This document shows, in pieces, positions 18,642 through 28,787 of a DNA stretch of 53,328 nucleotides. The DNA lies in contig CACBEF010000006.1 in NCBI GenBank assembly GCA_902538225.1, positions 1 through 53,328 of the forward strand, in the 5' to 3' direction. Each line of letters starts with the position of its first letter. The stretch's first letter is position 1. Source of the stretch: an uncultured Prochlorococcus sp. (GTDB lineage: Bacteria; Cyanobacteriota; Cyanobacteriia; PCC-6307; Cyanobiaceae). The notes under the pieces were generated by a model. The model had not been told where the DNA came from. It worked only from the letters and a program-made list of their open reading frames with translations, and did no database searches. Made by a program: the position numbers and the translations under genes.

Positions 18642-18887
18642 TCAATCTAAACTGACTGAACTTGGAGGTGGGGAAGGATCTGGATCTGCAATTAACATAT
18701 GCTGTAAGACAGTTTCAGGCCTCTCACTATCTCTCCAGCGAATTTTGTATGCAGGCATTTTTGTACCCCTACTTGTAGTTTGCTCTACTGGTTCAATAAC
18801 CCAGCCTCTTCTTGATCGGCCTTGAGGATTTCTTTTTACTACTGCATCCGCGTGTTTGAAACGGAAACCAACACGTTCACCACTCAT
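18642..18887 (-). CDS. small unknown basic protein
   Basis: An 81-residue soluble protein I do not recognise. It starts with ATG at 18887. The first 60 residues are basic and beta-rich by eye (GERVGFRFKHADAVVKRNPQ, RRGWVIEPVEQTTSRGTKMP, AYKIRWRDSERPETVLQHML), as in a small SH3/KOW-like barrel, and the tail is Pro/Ser-rich (DPDPSPPPSSVSLD). Codon use looks like the neighbours. It is 28 bases downstream of lysS on the same strand and converges with smpB. Confidence 0.8.
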   Translation of the reverse strand: MSGERVGFRFKHADAVVKRNPQGRSRRGWVIEPVEQTTSRGTKMPAYKIRWRDSERPETVLQHMLIADPDPSPPPSSVSLD

Positions 18888-18915
18888 TTAAAAAATTCGT
18901 ATTGGATTAATTTAC

Positions 18916-20454
18916 CTATTTTACTTCATTCAAGGGTAATTTTTCACTTTTTTTGGAAGTTATTTCTGGTTTTAACAATGGGAAAGGGATTACATCTCTA
19001 ATTGATGCGCTATTAGTAATTAACATAATCAACCTATCAATACCTATACCTAATCCTCCAGTAGGGGGCATGCCAATCTCTAAAGCATTCAAGAAATCTT
19101 CATCTATACAGTGAGCCTCAAGATCTCCTTCATCTCTAAGAGATTGCTGTAATTGCATTCTTTCTCTTTGATCTACTGGATCTATCAACTCACTAAAAGC
19201 ATTTGCCAGCTCTCTACCAACAATGAATAATTCAAATCTCTGAACTATTTCTTTATTATCATAATGAGGCCTGGCTAGAGGAGAAATTTCAACAGGATAA
19301 TCGATAACAAAAGTGGGTTCTATAAGTTCTGATTCAACTTTTTGCTCAAAGACCTCATTTAAAAGTCTTCCAATAGTATTTACTTTATTCGAGAAATCAA
19401 CATTTATATTTTTAACCGCTTGTTTTGCTTCTAGAAAGTCTCCATTGAAAGAATCAAAATCAATTCCTGTATATTTTTTGACAATATCTTTCATTGATAT
19501 TCTTAACCATGGTTTAGAAAAATCAATTTCTTTATTTTGATAATTTATAATTAAAGAGCCGCATGCATCAGCAATAATATCTTTGATTAATTCTTCTGTT
19601 AAGTTCATCATATCTACATAGTCAGAGAAAGCTTGGTAAATTTCAACTGAGGTAAATTCTGGATTATGCCTTGTACTTATCCCCTCATTACGGAAGATTC
19701 TTCCCAATTCAAATACTTTCTCAAATCCTCCAACAACCATTCTTTTTAAATGTAATTCTGTAGCTATTCTTAGATACAAAGGAATATCTAATGTGTTGTG
19801 ATGAGTTATAAATGGTCTGGCTTCAGCACCACCGGCTTCAGATTGCAGAATTGGAGTCTCTATCTCTAAAAAATTTCTATTATCAAGCCAATTTCTTATA
19901 AAACTTATACATTTTGCTCTTGTTTTAAATATATTTTTAGAGTGAGGATTCACTATTAAATCTAGATAACGTTGTCTATATCTTTTTTCAATATCAGTCA
20001 ATCCATGCCATTTATCTGGTAGTGGCTGTAATGATTTGGATAACATTTCCCATTTCTCTACTTTAATTGAGAGCTCACCTTTGTTAGTTTTTTTAATAGT
20101 TCCGTAGACACCTATCCAATCACCAATATCTACTAATTCCTTGATATCTTCAAAAGAAAGTAATTTTTGTTTTTCTAAATTGGAGTTAATAATCCTTTTA
20201 TCTAGATAAAGCTGAATTTGACCTTCTTGATCGCTTATTGTGAAAAAGGCAATTTTGCCCATTACCCTTTTTGCCATAACTCTCCCAGCGACAGAGACAC
20301 TAAAGTCTTCCTCTTGACCATTTTCTAAATAATCAAATTTTTTGTTGATAAATTTAGTAGTATGAGAAACATTAAAACTCTGAGCATAAGAAGCAAATCC
20401 TTTACTAACAAGTGAATTAGCTTTTTGTAAGCGTGCTTCTTTTATTTCAGACAA
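18916..20454 (-). CDS. lysS: lysyl-tRNA synthetase, class II
   Basis: The enzyme charges tRNA-Lys. The 512-residue product has the N-terminal OB-fold anticodon domain ([20 protein letters not shown] near residue 53) and a class II core: motif 1 around [20 protein letters not shown], motif 2 [20 protein letters not shown], and motif 3 [15 protein letters not shown] near residue 475. The start used is TTG at 20454, giving [13 protein letters not shown] codons further in would cut the anticodon domain. It follows rpaB by 50 bases on the same strand. The small gene at 18642 is downstream. Confidence 0.96.
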   Translation of the reverse strand: MSEIKEARLQKANSLVSKGFASYAQSFNVSHTTKFINKKFDYLENGQEEDFSVSVAGRVMAKRVMGKIAFFTISDQEGQIQLYLDKRIINSNLEKQKLLSFEDIKELVDIGDWIGVYGTIKKTNKGELSIKVEKWEMLSKSLQPLPDKWHGLTDIEKRYRQRYLDLIVNPHSKNIFKTRAKCISFIRNWLDNRNFLEIETPILQSEAGGAEARPFITHHNTLDIPLYLRIATELHLKRMVVGGFEKVFELGRIFRNEGISTRHNPEFTSVEIYQAFSDYVDMMNLTEELIKDIIADACGSLIINYQNKEIDFSKPWLRISMKDIVKKYTGIDFDSFNGDFLEAKQAVKNINVDFSNKVNTIGRLLNEVFEQKVESELIEPTFVIDYPVEISPLARPHYDNKEIVQRFELFIVGRELANAFSELIDPVDQRERMQLQQSLRDEGDLEAHCIDEDFLNALEIGMPPTGGLGIGIDRLIMLITNSASIRDVIPFPLLKPEITSKKSEKLPLNEVK

Positions 20455-20504
20455 AATTTATTTAAATATTTTTGTTTTATTTAATAAAATTATCAGAGTA
20501 TGGC

Positions 20505-21251
20505 TCAACTTGCCAAAGATGTTGCTGTTTCGCCAACTCTCTGAGATGCGTAACCAATGCCTCTAACAGTTAATATTAATTCTGGATTTCTTGGATCTGG
20601 TTCCAATTTACCTCTTAATCTAGCTACATATACATCTACAACTCTTAAATCTGCAGCTCTACGAGGAGGATAACCCCATAGCTGTTCTAGAATTTCTGCT
20701 CGTGGAACAACTTTACCAGGCTCGTCAAACAATAATTCTAGTAGGCTAAATTCAGTATAAGTTAGGCTAATTCTGTCTCCTGCTCTAGAAACTTGTCTAC
20801 GATTAGTATCAACAACTAAACTTCCAAATTTCATAACTCCTTTACCTGAAGGAACTTCTTTAGTTTCAGTAACTGATACAGTTGGGCCCATTCTTCTCAA
20901 AATAGTAGCTATTCTAGCCTCTAACTCTTTTGGGCTAAATGGTTTAGATAAGTAATCATCAGCCCCTAAATCCAAACCTGCAACTCTCTCTGAGATAGCC
21001 TCTAAAGCAGTTAAGAATATTATTGGTACTACTGATTCAGCTCTAATTCTTCTACAAACAGCAAATCCATCCATTTTTGGAAGCATAACATCAAGAACTA
21101 TCAAATCTGGGGAATCTCTGTGAAAAGACTCAAGAGCTTCTTCGCCGTTAGTGGCTGAATAAACTTGATATCCTGCTAGTTGAAGTCTCGTAACTAATAC
21201 CTTCAAAACTGCTGGTTCATCATCAACAACTAAAATTCTTGCTTTTGACAT
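20505..21251 (-). CDS. rpaB: OmpR-type response regulator RpaB (Ycf27)
   Basis: A 248-residue two-component regulator. The receiver domain has the acidic pocket D10-D11, phospho-acceptor D54 (VLDVMLPKMDG), T81 and K103 (LSKPFSPKEL); the winged-helix DNA-binding domain follows from about residue 135 (TYTEFSLLELLFDEPG, VDVYVARLRGKLEPDP, ILTVRGIGYA). The linker and the ALEAISERVAGLDLGADDY block are typical of RpaB/Ycf27 rather than of PhoB. In cyanobacteria RpaB, with kinase NblS, binds HLR1 direct repeats and controls high-light genes; that role is family knowledge. A 17-base motif in its upstream region is shared with secA (see entry at 21362). Confidence 0.9.
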   Translation of the reverse strand: MSKARILVVDDEPAVLKVLVTRLQLAGYQVYSATNGEEALESFHRDSPDLIVLDVMLPKMDGFAVCRRIRAESVVPIIFLTALEAISERVAGLDLGADDYLSKPFSPKELEARIATILRRMGPTVSVTETKEVPSGKGVMKFGSLVVDTNRRQVSRAGDRISLTYTEFSLLELLFDEPGKVVPRAEILEQLWGYPPRRAADLRVVDVYVARLRGKLEPDPRNPELILTVRGIGYASQRVGETATSLAS

Positions 21252-21361
21252 AGGTAAAAAAGATTTCTCGATATTTCAAAGCAAAGAACTATTGCATTGA
21301 ACATTTATTCTAACAATTAAAAATATAACATTAAGAACGTTCAAAGAGATATTCCTAAGGT

Positions 21362-21378
21362 TTACAAACATTTTAAAT
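21362..21378 (-). promoter_or_regulatory. shared 17-base motif upstream of rpaB
   Basis: The plus strand reads TTACAAACATTTTAAAT; the same motif with one change occurs upstream of secA at 40666-40682. On the minus strand it reads ATTTAAAATGTTTGTAA, with a TAAAAT -10-like box next to TTTGTAA, the reverse of the TTACAAA core of RpaB (HLR1) half-sites. Its second half departs from the HLR1 consensus at two bases. It lies 110 bases before the rpaB ATG in the 184-base gap after mreD. An RpaB-bound promoter (autoregulation) is a guess. Confidence 0.3.
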
Positions 21379-21435
21379 GATTTGAAAATATATATAAATT
21401 TTTCAAACACTTTTACCTCTTGAAAAAATTTATTA

Positions 21436-21951
21436 CTATATTTTTCTTCTTGAAAATTTAAACATTCTTAAAAGTTGGGAGCAAATAAAGGGAGCAAAAA
21501 AACCTGTCAAAAAAACTTCCGCTAAGATATTTTTCACACTGGGAATCAACATTAAAGAATTACTATCTGAAAAATTTCTAAACAAAATTTGCAAAAAATA
21601 AAAAGTCCCACATAAAAAACTTCCCAAAGAACAAATTAAACCATACCTAAAATGTCCCAACAGAATATCACTATGTAATTTAATTCTTCCAAACAAAAAT
21701 CCACAAAAAATTAAGCCTGGTATTTGAGTAAAACTTTGATTTAAAGTGAGAGAATCTAAAATGAGTCCTAAAAACAAACCAAATATTAATCCACTGATTG
21801 ATCCATTAATCATTGACCAAGGCAATAACCAAAATAATGGCCAATATGGCTGAACACCTAAAAATCCAAGCCAATTAGGGTTCCACAAAAAAATTATTGG
21901 AATAAAAATAAAGCTTATTATGGATAATTTTTTTGTAAGAAATTTATTCAT
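21436..21951 (-). CDS. mreD: rod shape-determining protein MreD
   Basis: A 171-residue integral membrane protein with about five hydrophobic segments (residues 10-27, 35-75 in two parts, 80-95, 105-123, 143-162). It is assigned mainly by position as the third gene of mreB-mreC-mreD and by the family-like GLIFGLFLGLILDSLTLNQS stretch. MreD joins MreC, MreB and the elongation machinery to guide side-wall peptidoglycan synthesis. The start ATG overlaps the last base of the mreC stop codon. Sequence of MreD is poorly conserved, so the call depends on context. Confidence 0.85.
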   Translation of the reverse strand: MNKFLTKKLSIISFIFIPIIFLWNPNWLGFLGVQPYWPLFWLLPWSMINGSISGLIFGLFLGLILDSLTLNQSFTQIPGLIFCGFLFGRIKLHSDILLGHFRYGLICSLGSFLCGTFYFLQILFRNFSDSNSLMLIPSVKNILAEVFLTGFFAPFICSQLLRMFKFSRRKI

Positions 21952-22700
21952 TAAATATTGCCCTTCAAAATTTGCACCCAGTCAATTACATGAGGTTTTG
22001 CTAAAAGTGAAATTTTTGCCGTTTTTTTTAATTTCAATGTCTCATCTACAGATAGGACAATACCAATAGGGATATTTGGAGGTAACAATGTACTAGCAGG
22101 AGAGGATGATACAAAATCTCCGACTTTAATATCAGCATCTTTTGAATAAATTATTAGGCTAGGATAATCATCTCCTAATCCGACTAGTAATCCATTTATT
22201 TGAATTCTATCCACCCAAACGCCTATTTTACTTTCTGGGGAAGTTATTAAAGTTACCGACGAAGTGAATAAAGAAGTATTTTTTACTGTTCCTAATAATC
22301 CACCTGGACCAATCACAATATTACCAATTTCTACTCCATCCTTTGAACCTTTGTTTAAAATTATTTGTCTCCACCAACTACCTGTTTTTCTCGAAATAAC
22401 TGCAGCTGAAATATGTTCATCATTTGATGATTCTTGAAGAGATAAGATTTGTCGCAATCTTATATTATCTTTTTTAAGAAGATTTAATTTAATTAAATAT
22501 TCTTGGTTAATACTCTCAAAAACAATTTCTTTTTGAAATTGACCAGGCCAAAAAGGTTTTGAAATAAAATAATAAAAATCTTTATAAAAAGCTCCTTTTG
22601 ATATTCTTACAAAAACTAAAAATAAAAAAATTGCAAAAAATAACCAATTTTTCTTTTTATGCCACCAACGACTAGTAGAAATTCGTCGGATACCTAACAT
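21951..22700 (-). CDS. mreC: rod shape-determining protein MreC
   Basis: A 249-residue protein with one N-terminal membrane anchor (about residues 18-35), a coiled-coil stretch around residues 60-85 (INQEYLIKLNLLKKDNIRLR), then the periplasmic beta-barrel domains with WWRQIILNKGSKDGVEIGNI and GLVGLGDDYPSLIIYSKDAD. It connects cytoplasmic MreB with periplasmic wall enzymes. It lies 4 bases after mreB and abuts mreD, so one operon. Length is somewhat short of the E. coli protein but usual for cyanobacteria. Confidence 0.93.
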   Translation of the reverse strand: MLGIRRISTSRWWHKKKNWLFFAIFLFLVFVRISKGAFYKDFYYFISKPFWPGQFQKEIVFESINQEYLIKLNLLKKDNIRLRQILSLQESSNDEHISAAVISRKTGSWWRQIILNKGSKDGVEIGNIVIGPGGLLGTVKNTSLFTSSVTLITSPESKIGVWVDRIQINGLLVGLGDDYPSLIIYSKDADIKVGDFVSSSPASTLLPPNIPIGIVLSVDETLKLKKTAKISLLAKPHVIDWVQILKGNI

Positions 22701-22704
22701 AACA

Positions 22705-23757
22705 TTAATCTCTTATGGCATTCCTTATAAATTCTGGAGTGTCAACAACTCTTTTGAGTTTTTTAAAATCATCCAACACCTCTCCACAACCATTCACTAC
22801 GCAAAGCAGTGGGTTTTCTGCTATGTGAGTAAAAATTCCTGTTTCATCGCTCAATAAATCATTAATGCCTCTAACTAAAGCTCCACCCCCTGCAAGCATA
22901 ATCCCCCTATCAACTATGTCTGCAGCAAGTTCAGGAGGAGTTCGCTCTAAAGTTCTTTTTACAGCTTCGACTATTTTGCTAAGTGTTTCAGCCATGGCTT
23001 CTCTGATTTCTCCTGATGTCAAAGTGACTGACCTAGGTAGACCAGATAAAAGATGTAAACCTCTAACCTCTAAAGTAGTTTTATCAAAATCATCATCTGG
23101 AAATGCAGATCCAATTTTAATCTTGATATCTTCTGCAGTTCTCTCTCCAACAACTAAATTATGAACTTTTTTAAGATAAAGTGCAATTGACTCATTTATT
23201 TCATCGCCGGCTATTCGAACAGATTCACTTAAAACAGTTCCTCCTAAACTTAATACTGCAACCTCAGTAGTACCTCCACCAATATCAACAATCATTGTTC
23301 CAATTGGCTCAGTTACTGGTAATGATGCTCCTATTGCAGCTGCGACAGGTTCATCAATTAAATGAACTTCTCTAGCTCCCGCTAATCCAGCTTCTCTTAC
23401 TGCTCTTCGCTCAACGCTAGTAACTCCACTTGGAATACCGATCACTATTCTTGGGGCTACTATCCCTTTACCTTCATTACATTTTTGAATAAATGTTTTT
23501 ATCATTTGTTCTGCAGCATCAAAATCTGCGATAACCCCATCTCTTAGTGGTCTTACGGCTCTTATATTCCCAGGAGTCCTTCCCAGCATTAACTTTGCTT
23601 CTTGACCAACAGCTAATGGAATCCCTTCTTCTAAATCCATAGCTACTACAGAAGGCTCTTGTAAAACAACGCCTTTTCCTGATACGTGTATGAGAGTATT
23701 GGCCGTTCCCAAATCTATGCCAATATCACGAGAAAATTTAAATCTGTTAAAAATCAC
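22705..23757 (-). CDS. mreB: actin-like cell-shape protein MreB
   Basis: A 350-residue bacterial actin that forms membrane-bound filaments and positions cell-wall synthesis. The nucleotide-binding motifs are clear: phosphate 1 [19 protein letters not shown] at 10-28, connect and phosphate 2 [19 protein letters not shown] near residue 155, and adenosine motif [16 protein letters not shown] near 285. The start is GTG at 23757 ([11 protein letters not shown], whose hydrophobic N-terminus fits the membrane-binding helix). It heads the mreBCD operon and is divergent from ssb across 132 bases. Confidence 0.97.
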   Translation of the reverse strand: MIFNRFKFSRDIGIDLGTANTLIHVSGKGVVLQEPSVVAMDLEEGIPLAVGQEAKLMLGRTPGNIRAVRPLRDGVIADFDAAEQMIKTFIQKCNEGKGIVAPRIVIGIPSGVTSVERRAVREAGLAGAREVHLIDEPVAAAIGASLPVTEPIGTMIVDIGGGTTEVAVLSLGGTVLSESVRIAGDEINESIALYLKKVHNLVVGERTAEDIKIKIGSAFPDDDFDKTTLEVRGLHLLSGLPRSVTLTSGEIREAMAETLSKIVEAVKRTLERTPPELAADIVDRGIMLAGGGALVRGINDLLSDETGIFTHIAENPLLCVVNGCGEVLDDFKKLKRVVDTPEFIRNAIRD

Positions 23758-23889
23758 AATAAGAATTTCTTTTTATAAATAATATATCTATTTTTTGATA
23801 AGCTCTTGGAATTCTATCGTTTAGTTATGAATAGCACGTAAAACTTTGAGCAGAACCTAGAAATATGAGTAGTATAAAAAAAAAAAATT

Positions 23890-24261
23890 ATGGAAATTAA
23901 CACTATTAACCTTGTTGGCAGAGCAGGACGAGAACCAGATGTCAGATACTTTGAATCAGGAAGTATCGTGGCGAATTTCACAATTGCAGTTAACAGAAGA
24001 AGCAGAGATGAAGAGCCAGACTGGTTTAATTTAGAAATATGGGGCAAGCAAGCACAAATAGCCGCAGATTATGTTAAAAAAGGATCATTAATTGGAATTA
24101 CAGGAAGCTTTAAAATTGATAGTTGGAAAGATAAAAATACTGGAGAAGATAGATATAAACCAGTCGTTAGAGTAGATAAATTAAACTTACTAGGCTCACG
24201 AAAAGAGTCTGATAATAACCAATATTCCAACAGCAATAACTCAAGTGAAATTCCTTTCTAG
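23890..24261 (+). CDS. ssb: single-stranded DNA-binding protein
   Basis: A 123-residue OB-fold protein that coats single-stranded DNA in replication and repair. It opens MEINTINLVGRAGREPDVRY and has NFTIAVNRRSRDEEPDWFNL and SLIGITGSFKIDSWKDKNTG, the family blocks, with a short Asn/Ser-rich linker and the acidic-hydrophobic tail SSEIPF that recruits partner proteins. It is shorter than E. coli SSB because the linker is brief. An A12 run at 23876-23887 sits two bases before the start codon. Its stop overlaps the convergent DedA gene by 4 bases. Confidence 0.95.
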   Translation: MEINTINLVGRAGREPDVRYFESGSIVANFTIAVNRRSRDEEPDWFNLEIWGKQAQIAADYVKKGSLIGITGSFKIDSWKDKNTGEDRYKPVVRVDKLNLLGSRKESDNNQYSNSNNSSEIPF

Positions 24262-24917
24262 GCTTTATTTTTTTTCAAAAATCTAAAAAGTATTTTTATA
24301 AAAAAATATACAAAAATTAAAATTAAAATTGGCTTTACAACATATTTGATTTGATCTAAGTAAGTTTCAATGATTAGATAGTTTTCACCAAATAAATACC
24401 CTGAATAAGTAAGAAGTGCTACCCATATCAAGCTACCAAATGTAGTCCAAAGCAAAAATTTTCTTAAAGGCATAAGTTCTATGCCAGCGGGAACCGAAAT
24501 TAAAGTTCTAATACCTGGAACTAATCGGCCCCAAAAAACTAAGGAAACCCCATATTTATCAAACCACCTTTTACTTTTATTTAGATCATTAGAAGATATA
24601 CCCAGATATTTTCCCTTTTTATCTAAAAAATTTGAAAGTCTTTTTTCATTTACTAATCTACCTAAATAATACCAAGGCAATGATCCTAAAATAGTTCCAA
24701 GTAATCCCCAAAAAACTAAAATATAGAAGTTTAATTTTTGTTGATAAACAAAAAAACCACCCAATGGCATTATTATTTCCGAAGGAATTGGGGGGATTAT
24801 ATTTTCTAAAAACATAGCCAGACAAATAGTAAGGTATGCAATTGTTGAATTCTTTTCAACAGCCAAACTAATGTAATCAGGAATTGAAGTAAGAAAATTT
24901 ACAAAAATTAAACTCAA
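24258..24917 (-). CDS. DedA/SNARE-associated family membrane protein
   Basis: A 219-residue inner-membrane protein with about five hydrophobic stretches. ENIIPPIPSEIIMPLGGFFV at residues 39-58 and VFWGRLVPGIRTLISVPAG near residue 126 are the two re-entrant-loop signatures of the DedA (VTT) family, which includes undecaprenyl-phosphate and phospholipid transporters. The start is TTG at 24917; no ATG occurs before residue 35, so TTG is preferred. It is 2 bases downstream of ahcY and probably co-transcribed. The lipid it moves cannot be assigned. Confidence 0.9.
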   Translation of the reverse strand: MSLIFVNFLTSIPDYISLAVEKNSTIAYLTICLAMFLENIIPPIPSEIIMPLGGFFVYQQKLNFYILVFWGLLGTILGSLPWYYLGRLVNEKRLSNFLDKKGKYLGISSNDLNKSKRWFDKYGVSLVFWGRLVPGIRTLISVPAGIELMPLRKFLLWTTFGSLIWVALLTYSGYLFGENYLIIETYLDQIKYVVKPILILIFVYFFIKILFRFLKKNKA

Positions 24918-24919
24918 TC

Positions 24920-26338
24920 TTAATATCTATAAAGTTCTGGTTTATAAGGTCCGTCAACAGAGACGTTAATATAATCAGCCTGTTCTTCAGTTAATTTTGT
25001 TAGTTTTGCACCAATTTTATCTAAATGTAATCTAGCTACCATTTCATCTAGGTGTTTTGGTAAAACATAAACCTCTTTCGCATATTGCTCTGCCTTATTG
25101 AAAAGTTCGATTTGAGCTAATACTTGATTAGTAAAAGAATTACTCATGACAAAGCTTGGGTGGCCAGTGGCACAGCCTAAATTGACTAATCTACCTTCAG
25201 CTAAAAGAATAATTTTATTTCCACTAGGTAAAGTTATGTGATCAACTTGCGGCTTAATATTTTCCCAATGATAATTTTTTAATGAAGATACATCAATTTC
25301 ATTATCAAAATGTCCAATATTACAAACTATGGCCTCATCCTTCATCTTTAGAAGATTTTCATGTGTTATTACCTGATAGTTACCAGTAGCCGTAACAAAG
25401 ATATCTATATCTTTCACAACATCATCTAGCGTAACAACACTAAAACCTTCCATTGCTGCTTGAAGAGCACAAATTGGATCAACTTCAGCAACTTTTACGA
25501 TTGCACCAAGTCCACGTAATGACTGGGCAGAACCCTTACCTACATCCCCAAAACCCATTACTAAAGCGACCTTCCCAGCAATCATCACGTCAGTTGCACG
25601 CTTGATGCTATCTACTAAAGATTCACGGCAGCCATATAGATTATCAAATTTGCTCTTAGTTACTGAATCATTAACGTTGATAGCAGGGAAAGGTAAAGCA
25701 TTTTGCTTTTGCAGTTGATAAAGTCTTGCAACTCCTGTTGTAGTTTCTTCAGTGACTCCAATGATATTACTCTTAATTCTAGAATAGAAGTCACTATCAT
25801 TTTTTAACTTAGACTTAATAGAGTTGAATAAAGCAATTTCTTCTTCATTACAGGGATTATCTAAAACAGATAAATCTTTTTCAGCTTTACTACCTAGTAT
25901 TAATAAGCCTGTTGCATCTCCCCCATCATCAAGAATCATATTTGGAGAGTCTGAACCCCAATCAAGGATATAGTGGGTATATTGCCAATATTCATCAAGA
26001 GTCTCACCTTTTTTTGCATATACAGAAATTCCTAGATCTGCGATAGCCGCAGCCGCATGATCTTGGGTTGAAAAAATATTGCATGAAGCCCATTTCACTT
26101 CTGCACCAAGATCAACAAGAGTTTCTATTAAGACTGCTGTCTGAATAGTCATATGAAGACTTCCAGCTATTTTTGCACCTTTTAGTGGCTTTTCAGATTG
26201 ATATTTATCTCTAAGTGCCATTAGTCCAGGCATTTCTGTTTCGGCAATATTAATTTCTTTACGACCAAAATCTGATAAAGAGATGTCAGCGATTACGTAA
26301 TGAGGTGTGGAGGTTTTAACTGAATTTGCGATAACCAT
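24920..26338 (-). CDS. ahcY: adenosylhomocysteinase
   Basis: An NAD-dependent enzyme that splits S-adenosylhomocysteine into adenosine and homocysteine, keeping methylation reactions running. The 472-residue protein shows the substrate region [20 protein letters not shown], the NAD Rossmann motif [18 protein letters not shown] near residue 260, [10 protein letters not shown] and the C-terminal [11 protein letters not shown] that closes over NAD in the neighbouring subunit. The insert of about 40 residues around 150-190 is common in bacterial forms. It is divergent from tsaE (39-base gap) and followed closely by the DedA gene. Confidence 0.98.
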   Translation of the reverse strand: MVIANSVKTSTPHYVIADISLSDFGRKEINIAETEMPGLMALRDKYQSEKPLKGAKIAGSLHMTIQTAVLIETLVDLGAEVKWASCNIFSTQDHAAAAIADLGISVYAKKGETLDEYWQYTHYILDWGSDSPNMILDDGGDATGLLILGSKAEKDLSVLDNPCNEEEIALFNSIKSKLKNDSDFYSRIKSNIIGVTEETTTGVARLYQLQKQNALPFPAINVNDSVTKSKFDNLYGCRESLVDSIKRATDVMIAGKVALVMGFGDVGKGSAQSLRGLGAIVKVAEVDPICALQAAMEGFSVVTLDDVVKDIDIFVTATGNYQVITHENLLKMKDEAIVCNIGHFDNEIDVSSLKNYHWENIKPQVDHITLPSGNKIILLAEGRLVNLGCATGHPSFVMSNSFTNQVLAQIELFNKAEQYAKEVYVLPKHLDEMVARLHLDKIGAKLTKLTEEQADYINVSVDGPYKPELYRY

Positions 26339-26377
26339 ATCGAGTAAATACTTTTTATATTAAACTATAAGTGATTT

Positions 26378-26827
26378 TTGGGTAATTTTGTGTTTGTTGA
26401 GAATTTAGAAGAAACTTTAAATTTAGGAAAAAAACTCTCAAACAAATTAAATCCCCAATCAATTGTTTTATTACAAGGTCCAATTGGTGCTGGGAAAACT
26501 TCATTTGTTAAAGGGATTGCTGAAGGCTTGTCAATCTCTGAGGACATTACAAGCCCTACATTTGCTTTATCGCATCACTATAATTCCGGAAGAATTCCTT
26601 TAATTCACCTTGATTTATACAGGTTAGAAAATATTTCTATAGCAAAAGAAGTTTTTTTTTCAGAAGAAGAAGAGGCAATACAAAGACAAGCTATTGTAGT
26701 TATTGAATGGCCAGAATTAATAGAACCAATTATTTATGATTTCTGGAAAATAGAAATTAGTTACGCAAAAAATTATGGTAGACACTACGAAATAAGAGAT
26801 CCCAAAAATTTATTAACCTTCTCATAA
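26378..26827 (+). CDS. tsaE: tRNA threonylcarbamoyladenosine biosynthesis ATPase TsaE
   Basis: A small ATPase that works with TsaB and TsaD to place the t6A modification on ANN-reading tRNAs. Walker A GPIGAGKT is at 34-41 and TSPTFALSHHYNSGRIPLIH with LDLYRLEN and VVIEWPEL are the family's switch and Walker B blocks. No ATG is near the start; TTG at 26378 is shown and GTG at 26390 is an equally good alternative (145 residues). Its last 43 bases overlap the convergent PfkB kinase gene, a large overlap for this genome. Confidence 0.92.
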   Translation: MGNFVFVENLEETLNLGKKLSNKLNPQSIVLLQGPIGAGKTSFVKGIAEGLSISEDITSPTFALSHHYNSGRIPLIHLDLYRLENISIAKEVFFSEEEEAIQRQAIVVIEWPELIEPIIYDFWKIEISYAKNYGRHYEIRDPKNLLTFS

Positions 26828-27783
26828 TATGGCTGTTGCTCGATGGCGCCTTCACCAAGACAAGTTAATAATCCACAAACACTTGCAAACTTAATGCAAT
26901 CTTCTATCTCTAGTTCATTTGAAGGATAGCCAGAAGAAATTAATTTTGAAATAAAGCCAGCTAGAAAAGCATCGCCTGCTCCAGTTGTATCAACAATTTT
27001 TTGAGAAGTAAGAGTTTCGGTAATACCATGTAATCCGTTGATGTACCATAAAACGGGATTTTTTCCATCAGTTATTATTACATCTGGTCTATTAGACAAT
27101 TGTTGAGATATTAGTAAGGGATTTTCATCTTCAAAAAACAAAGTTGCTTCTTCCTTAGCAAGCTTTAAAACATTTGCATAATTTAAAAAATTCTTGATTA
27201 AATTAATTCTCTCGGCTTTACTAATTTCTGATGAAAAACTTGAATGATCCCAAAAGACATCTCTCCAATTCAAATCAATAACTATTTTGACTTCAAATTT
27301 ATTAGCCTGTTCAACAAGAAAAAAAATAGTCTCAGCTGATATTGGAGATGCTAATAAGATAGTTCCTGTAACCAAATATTTTATTTCTAGAAAAGATTTC
27401 TCCAAATTTAAAATTTCTTTTTCTATTAATTTCTTACTAAGAACTTCGTCTGCAAAGCATGAATGAGAACTTTCCTCAAAGCCTGAAAAAAAACGATCTC
27501 CAAATTGATCTCTATCTACATTAACCACGCGAGTAGATGAATCATTATCTAATTGCAAGAAATCTAAATTAACGCCCAATTTATCAAATTGCGTAATAAA
27601 TTTTTTTCCATAATCATCATTACCCAAACTTCCTATAAATGTTGAATCTATTTGTAATTTTCTTAATGCACAAGCAACATTAGCCGGCGCACCACCCAAA
27701 AAATCTTTAAATCCCTGATTTGACTTATTTCTGATTCTGTCTATTAAAGCCTCTCCAATACATATGACCTTATTCTTTTTCAT
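26785..27783 (-). CDS. PfkB-family carbohydrate kinase (fructokinase-like)
   Basis: A 332-residue ribokinase-fold sugar kinase. It opens VICIGEALIDRIRNKSNQGF, has the substrate block DFLGGAPANVACALRKL near residue 30 and the C-terminal PfkB signature DTTGAGDAFLAGF near residue 266 with the catalytic Asp. The overall pattern is closest to fructokinases (ScrK), which would phosphorylate fructose released from sucrose, but specificity is not proved by these motifs. Divergent from the hydrolase at 27873; 3' end overlaps tsaE by 43 bases. Confidence 0.9.
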   Translation of the reverse strand: MKKNKVICIGEALIDRIRNKSNQGFKDFLGGAPANVACALRKLQIDSTFIGSLGNDDYGKKFITQFDKLGVNLDFLQLDNDSSTRVVNVDRDQFGDRFFSGFEESSHSCFADEVLSKKLIEKEILNLEKSFLEIKYLVTGTILLASPISAETIFFLVEQANKFEVKIVIDLNWRDVFWDHSSFSSEISKAERINLIKNFLNYANVLKLAKEEATLFFEDENPLLISQQLSNRPDVIITDGKNPVLWYINGLHGITETLTSQKIVDTTGAGDAFLAGFISKLISSGYPSNELEIEDCIKFASVCGLLTCLGEGAIEQQPYYEKVNKFLGSLIS

Positions 27784-27872
27784 AAAATGAACGCTCTTTA
27801 TTAACTAAGAATAATTTATTAGAAACAAATAATTTTTTTTTGAATTAAAGTTTAATTAAAAGCATATTCATA

Positions 27873-28787
27873 GTGTCTTTAAATAAATCTGAAACTTGGA
27901 AGTGGAAAAAATGGGAAATTTCTTGGTCTTTATCCAAAGGATATACTTCTGACAAAAATATTAAAATTTTATTAGTTCATGGATTTGGGGCATCAAAAAA
28001 CCACTGGAGACATAATCAAGATTTTCTTGGTAAATTTTCTAACTGCTACGCTATTGACTTATTAGGATTTGGAAAAAGTAGTCAGCCTAATGCTCTATTA
28101 AATTACGAACCTGAAAAAGAAAACTCAATCAAATATTCATTTGACTTATGGAGTAATCAAATATCAACATTTTGTGCAGAGGTAATAAAATCTCCTGTTT
28201 ACTTGATTGGAAATTCAATTGGAGGCGTTATTGCATTGAAAGCTGCTGAAATCCTCAAAGATAATTGCAAAGGTATTATTTTGATTGATTGTGCACAAAG
28301 AACTATGGATGATAAACGTTTAAAAAAAAGTGATATTTTGATGAATCTACTGAGACCTGTCCTCAAAACGATAGTCAGACAAAGAGTAATTAGTAATACA
28401 CTTTTTACAAGAGCCGCTAATACAAAAGTTATAAAGAAAATACTTGAACAAGCTTACCCTTCAGGAAAAAATATCGATACAGAATTAATTGAAATACTTT
28501 ATAAACCCTCTCAAAGGAAAAATTCTAAAGAAGCTTTTCGTGGTTTTATTAACTTATTTGATGACTATCTCGCTACTGACCTTTTCGATAAAGTTAATGC
28601 CCCAATCCAATTGATATGGGGTGAGAACGATCCTTGGGAATCTTTAAATGAAGCAAGAGAGTGGAAGAAACAATTTAGGAATATTAAAAGATTAGATATT
28701 ATTAATGGAGCTGGTCATTGTCCTCATGATGAAGAACCTGAAAAAACAAATAAATTAATAAATGAATTTATTCAAGAAACAAAATAA
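27873..28787 (+). CDS. alpha/beta hydrolase
   Basis: A 304-residue soluble alpha/beta-hydrolase. The oxyanion-side motif HGFGASKNHW is at residues 36-45, the nucleophile elbow GNSIGG places S115, the acid is probably D in WGENDPWESL near residue 249, and H282 in GAGHCPHDEEP completes the triad. The start is GTG at 27873. A CATATTCATA stretch just before the GTG could be a -10 box, which would give a nearly leaderless mRNA. It shares long motifs with the partial hydrolase at 1-299. Substrate unknown. Its stop overlaps the convergent sigma factor gene by 16 bases. Confidence 0.92.
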   Translation: MSLNKSETWKWKKWEISWSLSKGYTSDKNIKILLVHGFGASKNHWRHNQDFLGKFSNCYAIDLLGFGKSSQPNALLNYEPEKENSIKYSFDLWSNQISTFCAEVIKSPVYLIGNSIGGVIALKAAEILKDNCKGIILIDCAQRTMDDKRLKKSDILMNLLRPVLKTIVRQRVISNTLFTRAANTKVIKKILEQAYPSGKNIDTELIEILYKPSQRKNSKEAFRGFINLFDDYLATDLFDKVNAPIQLIWGENDPWESLNEAREWKKQFRNIKRLDIINGAGHCPHDEEPEKTNKLINEFIQETK

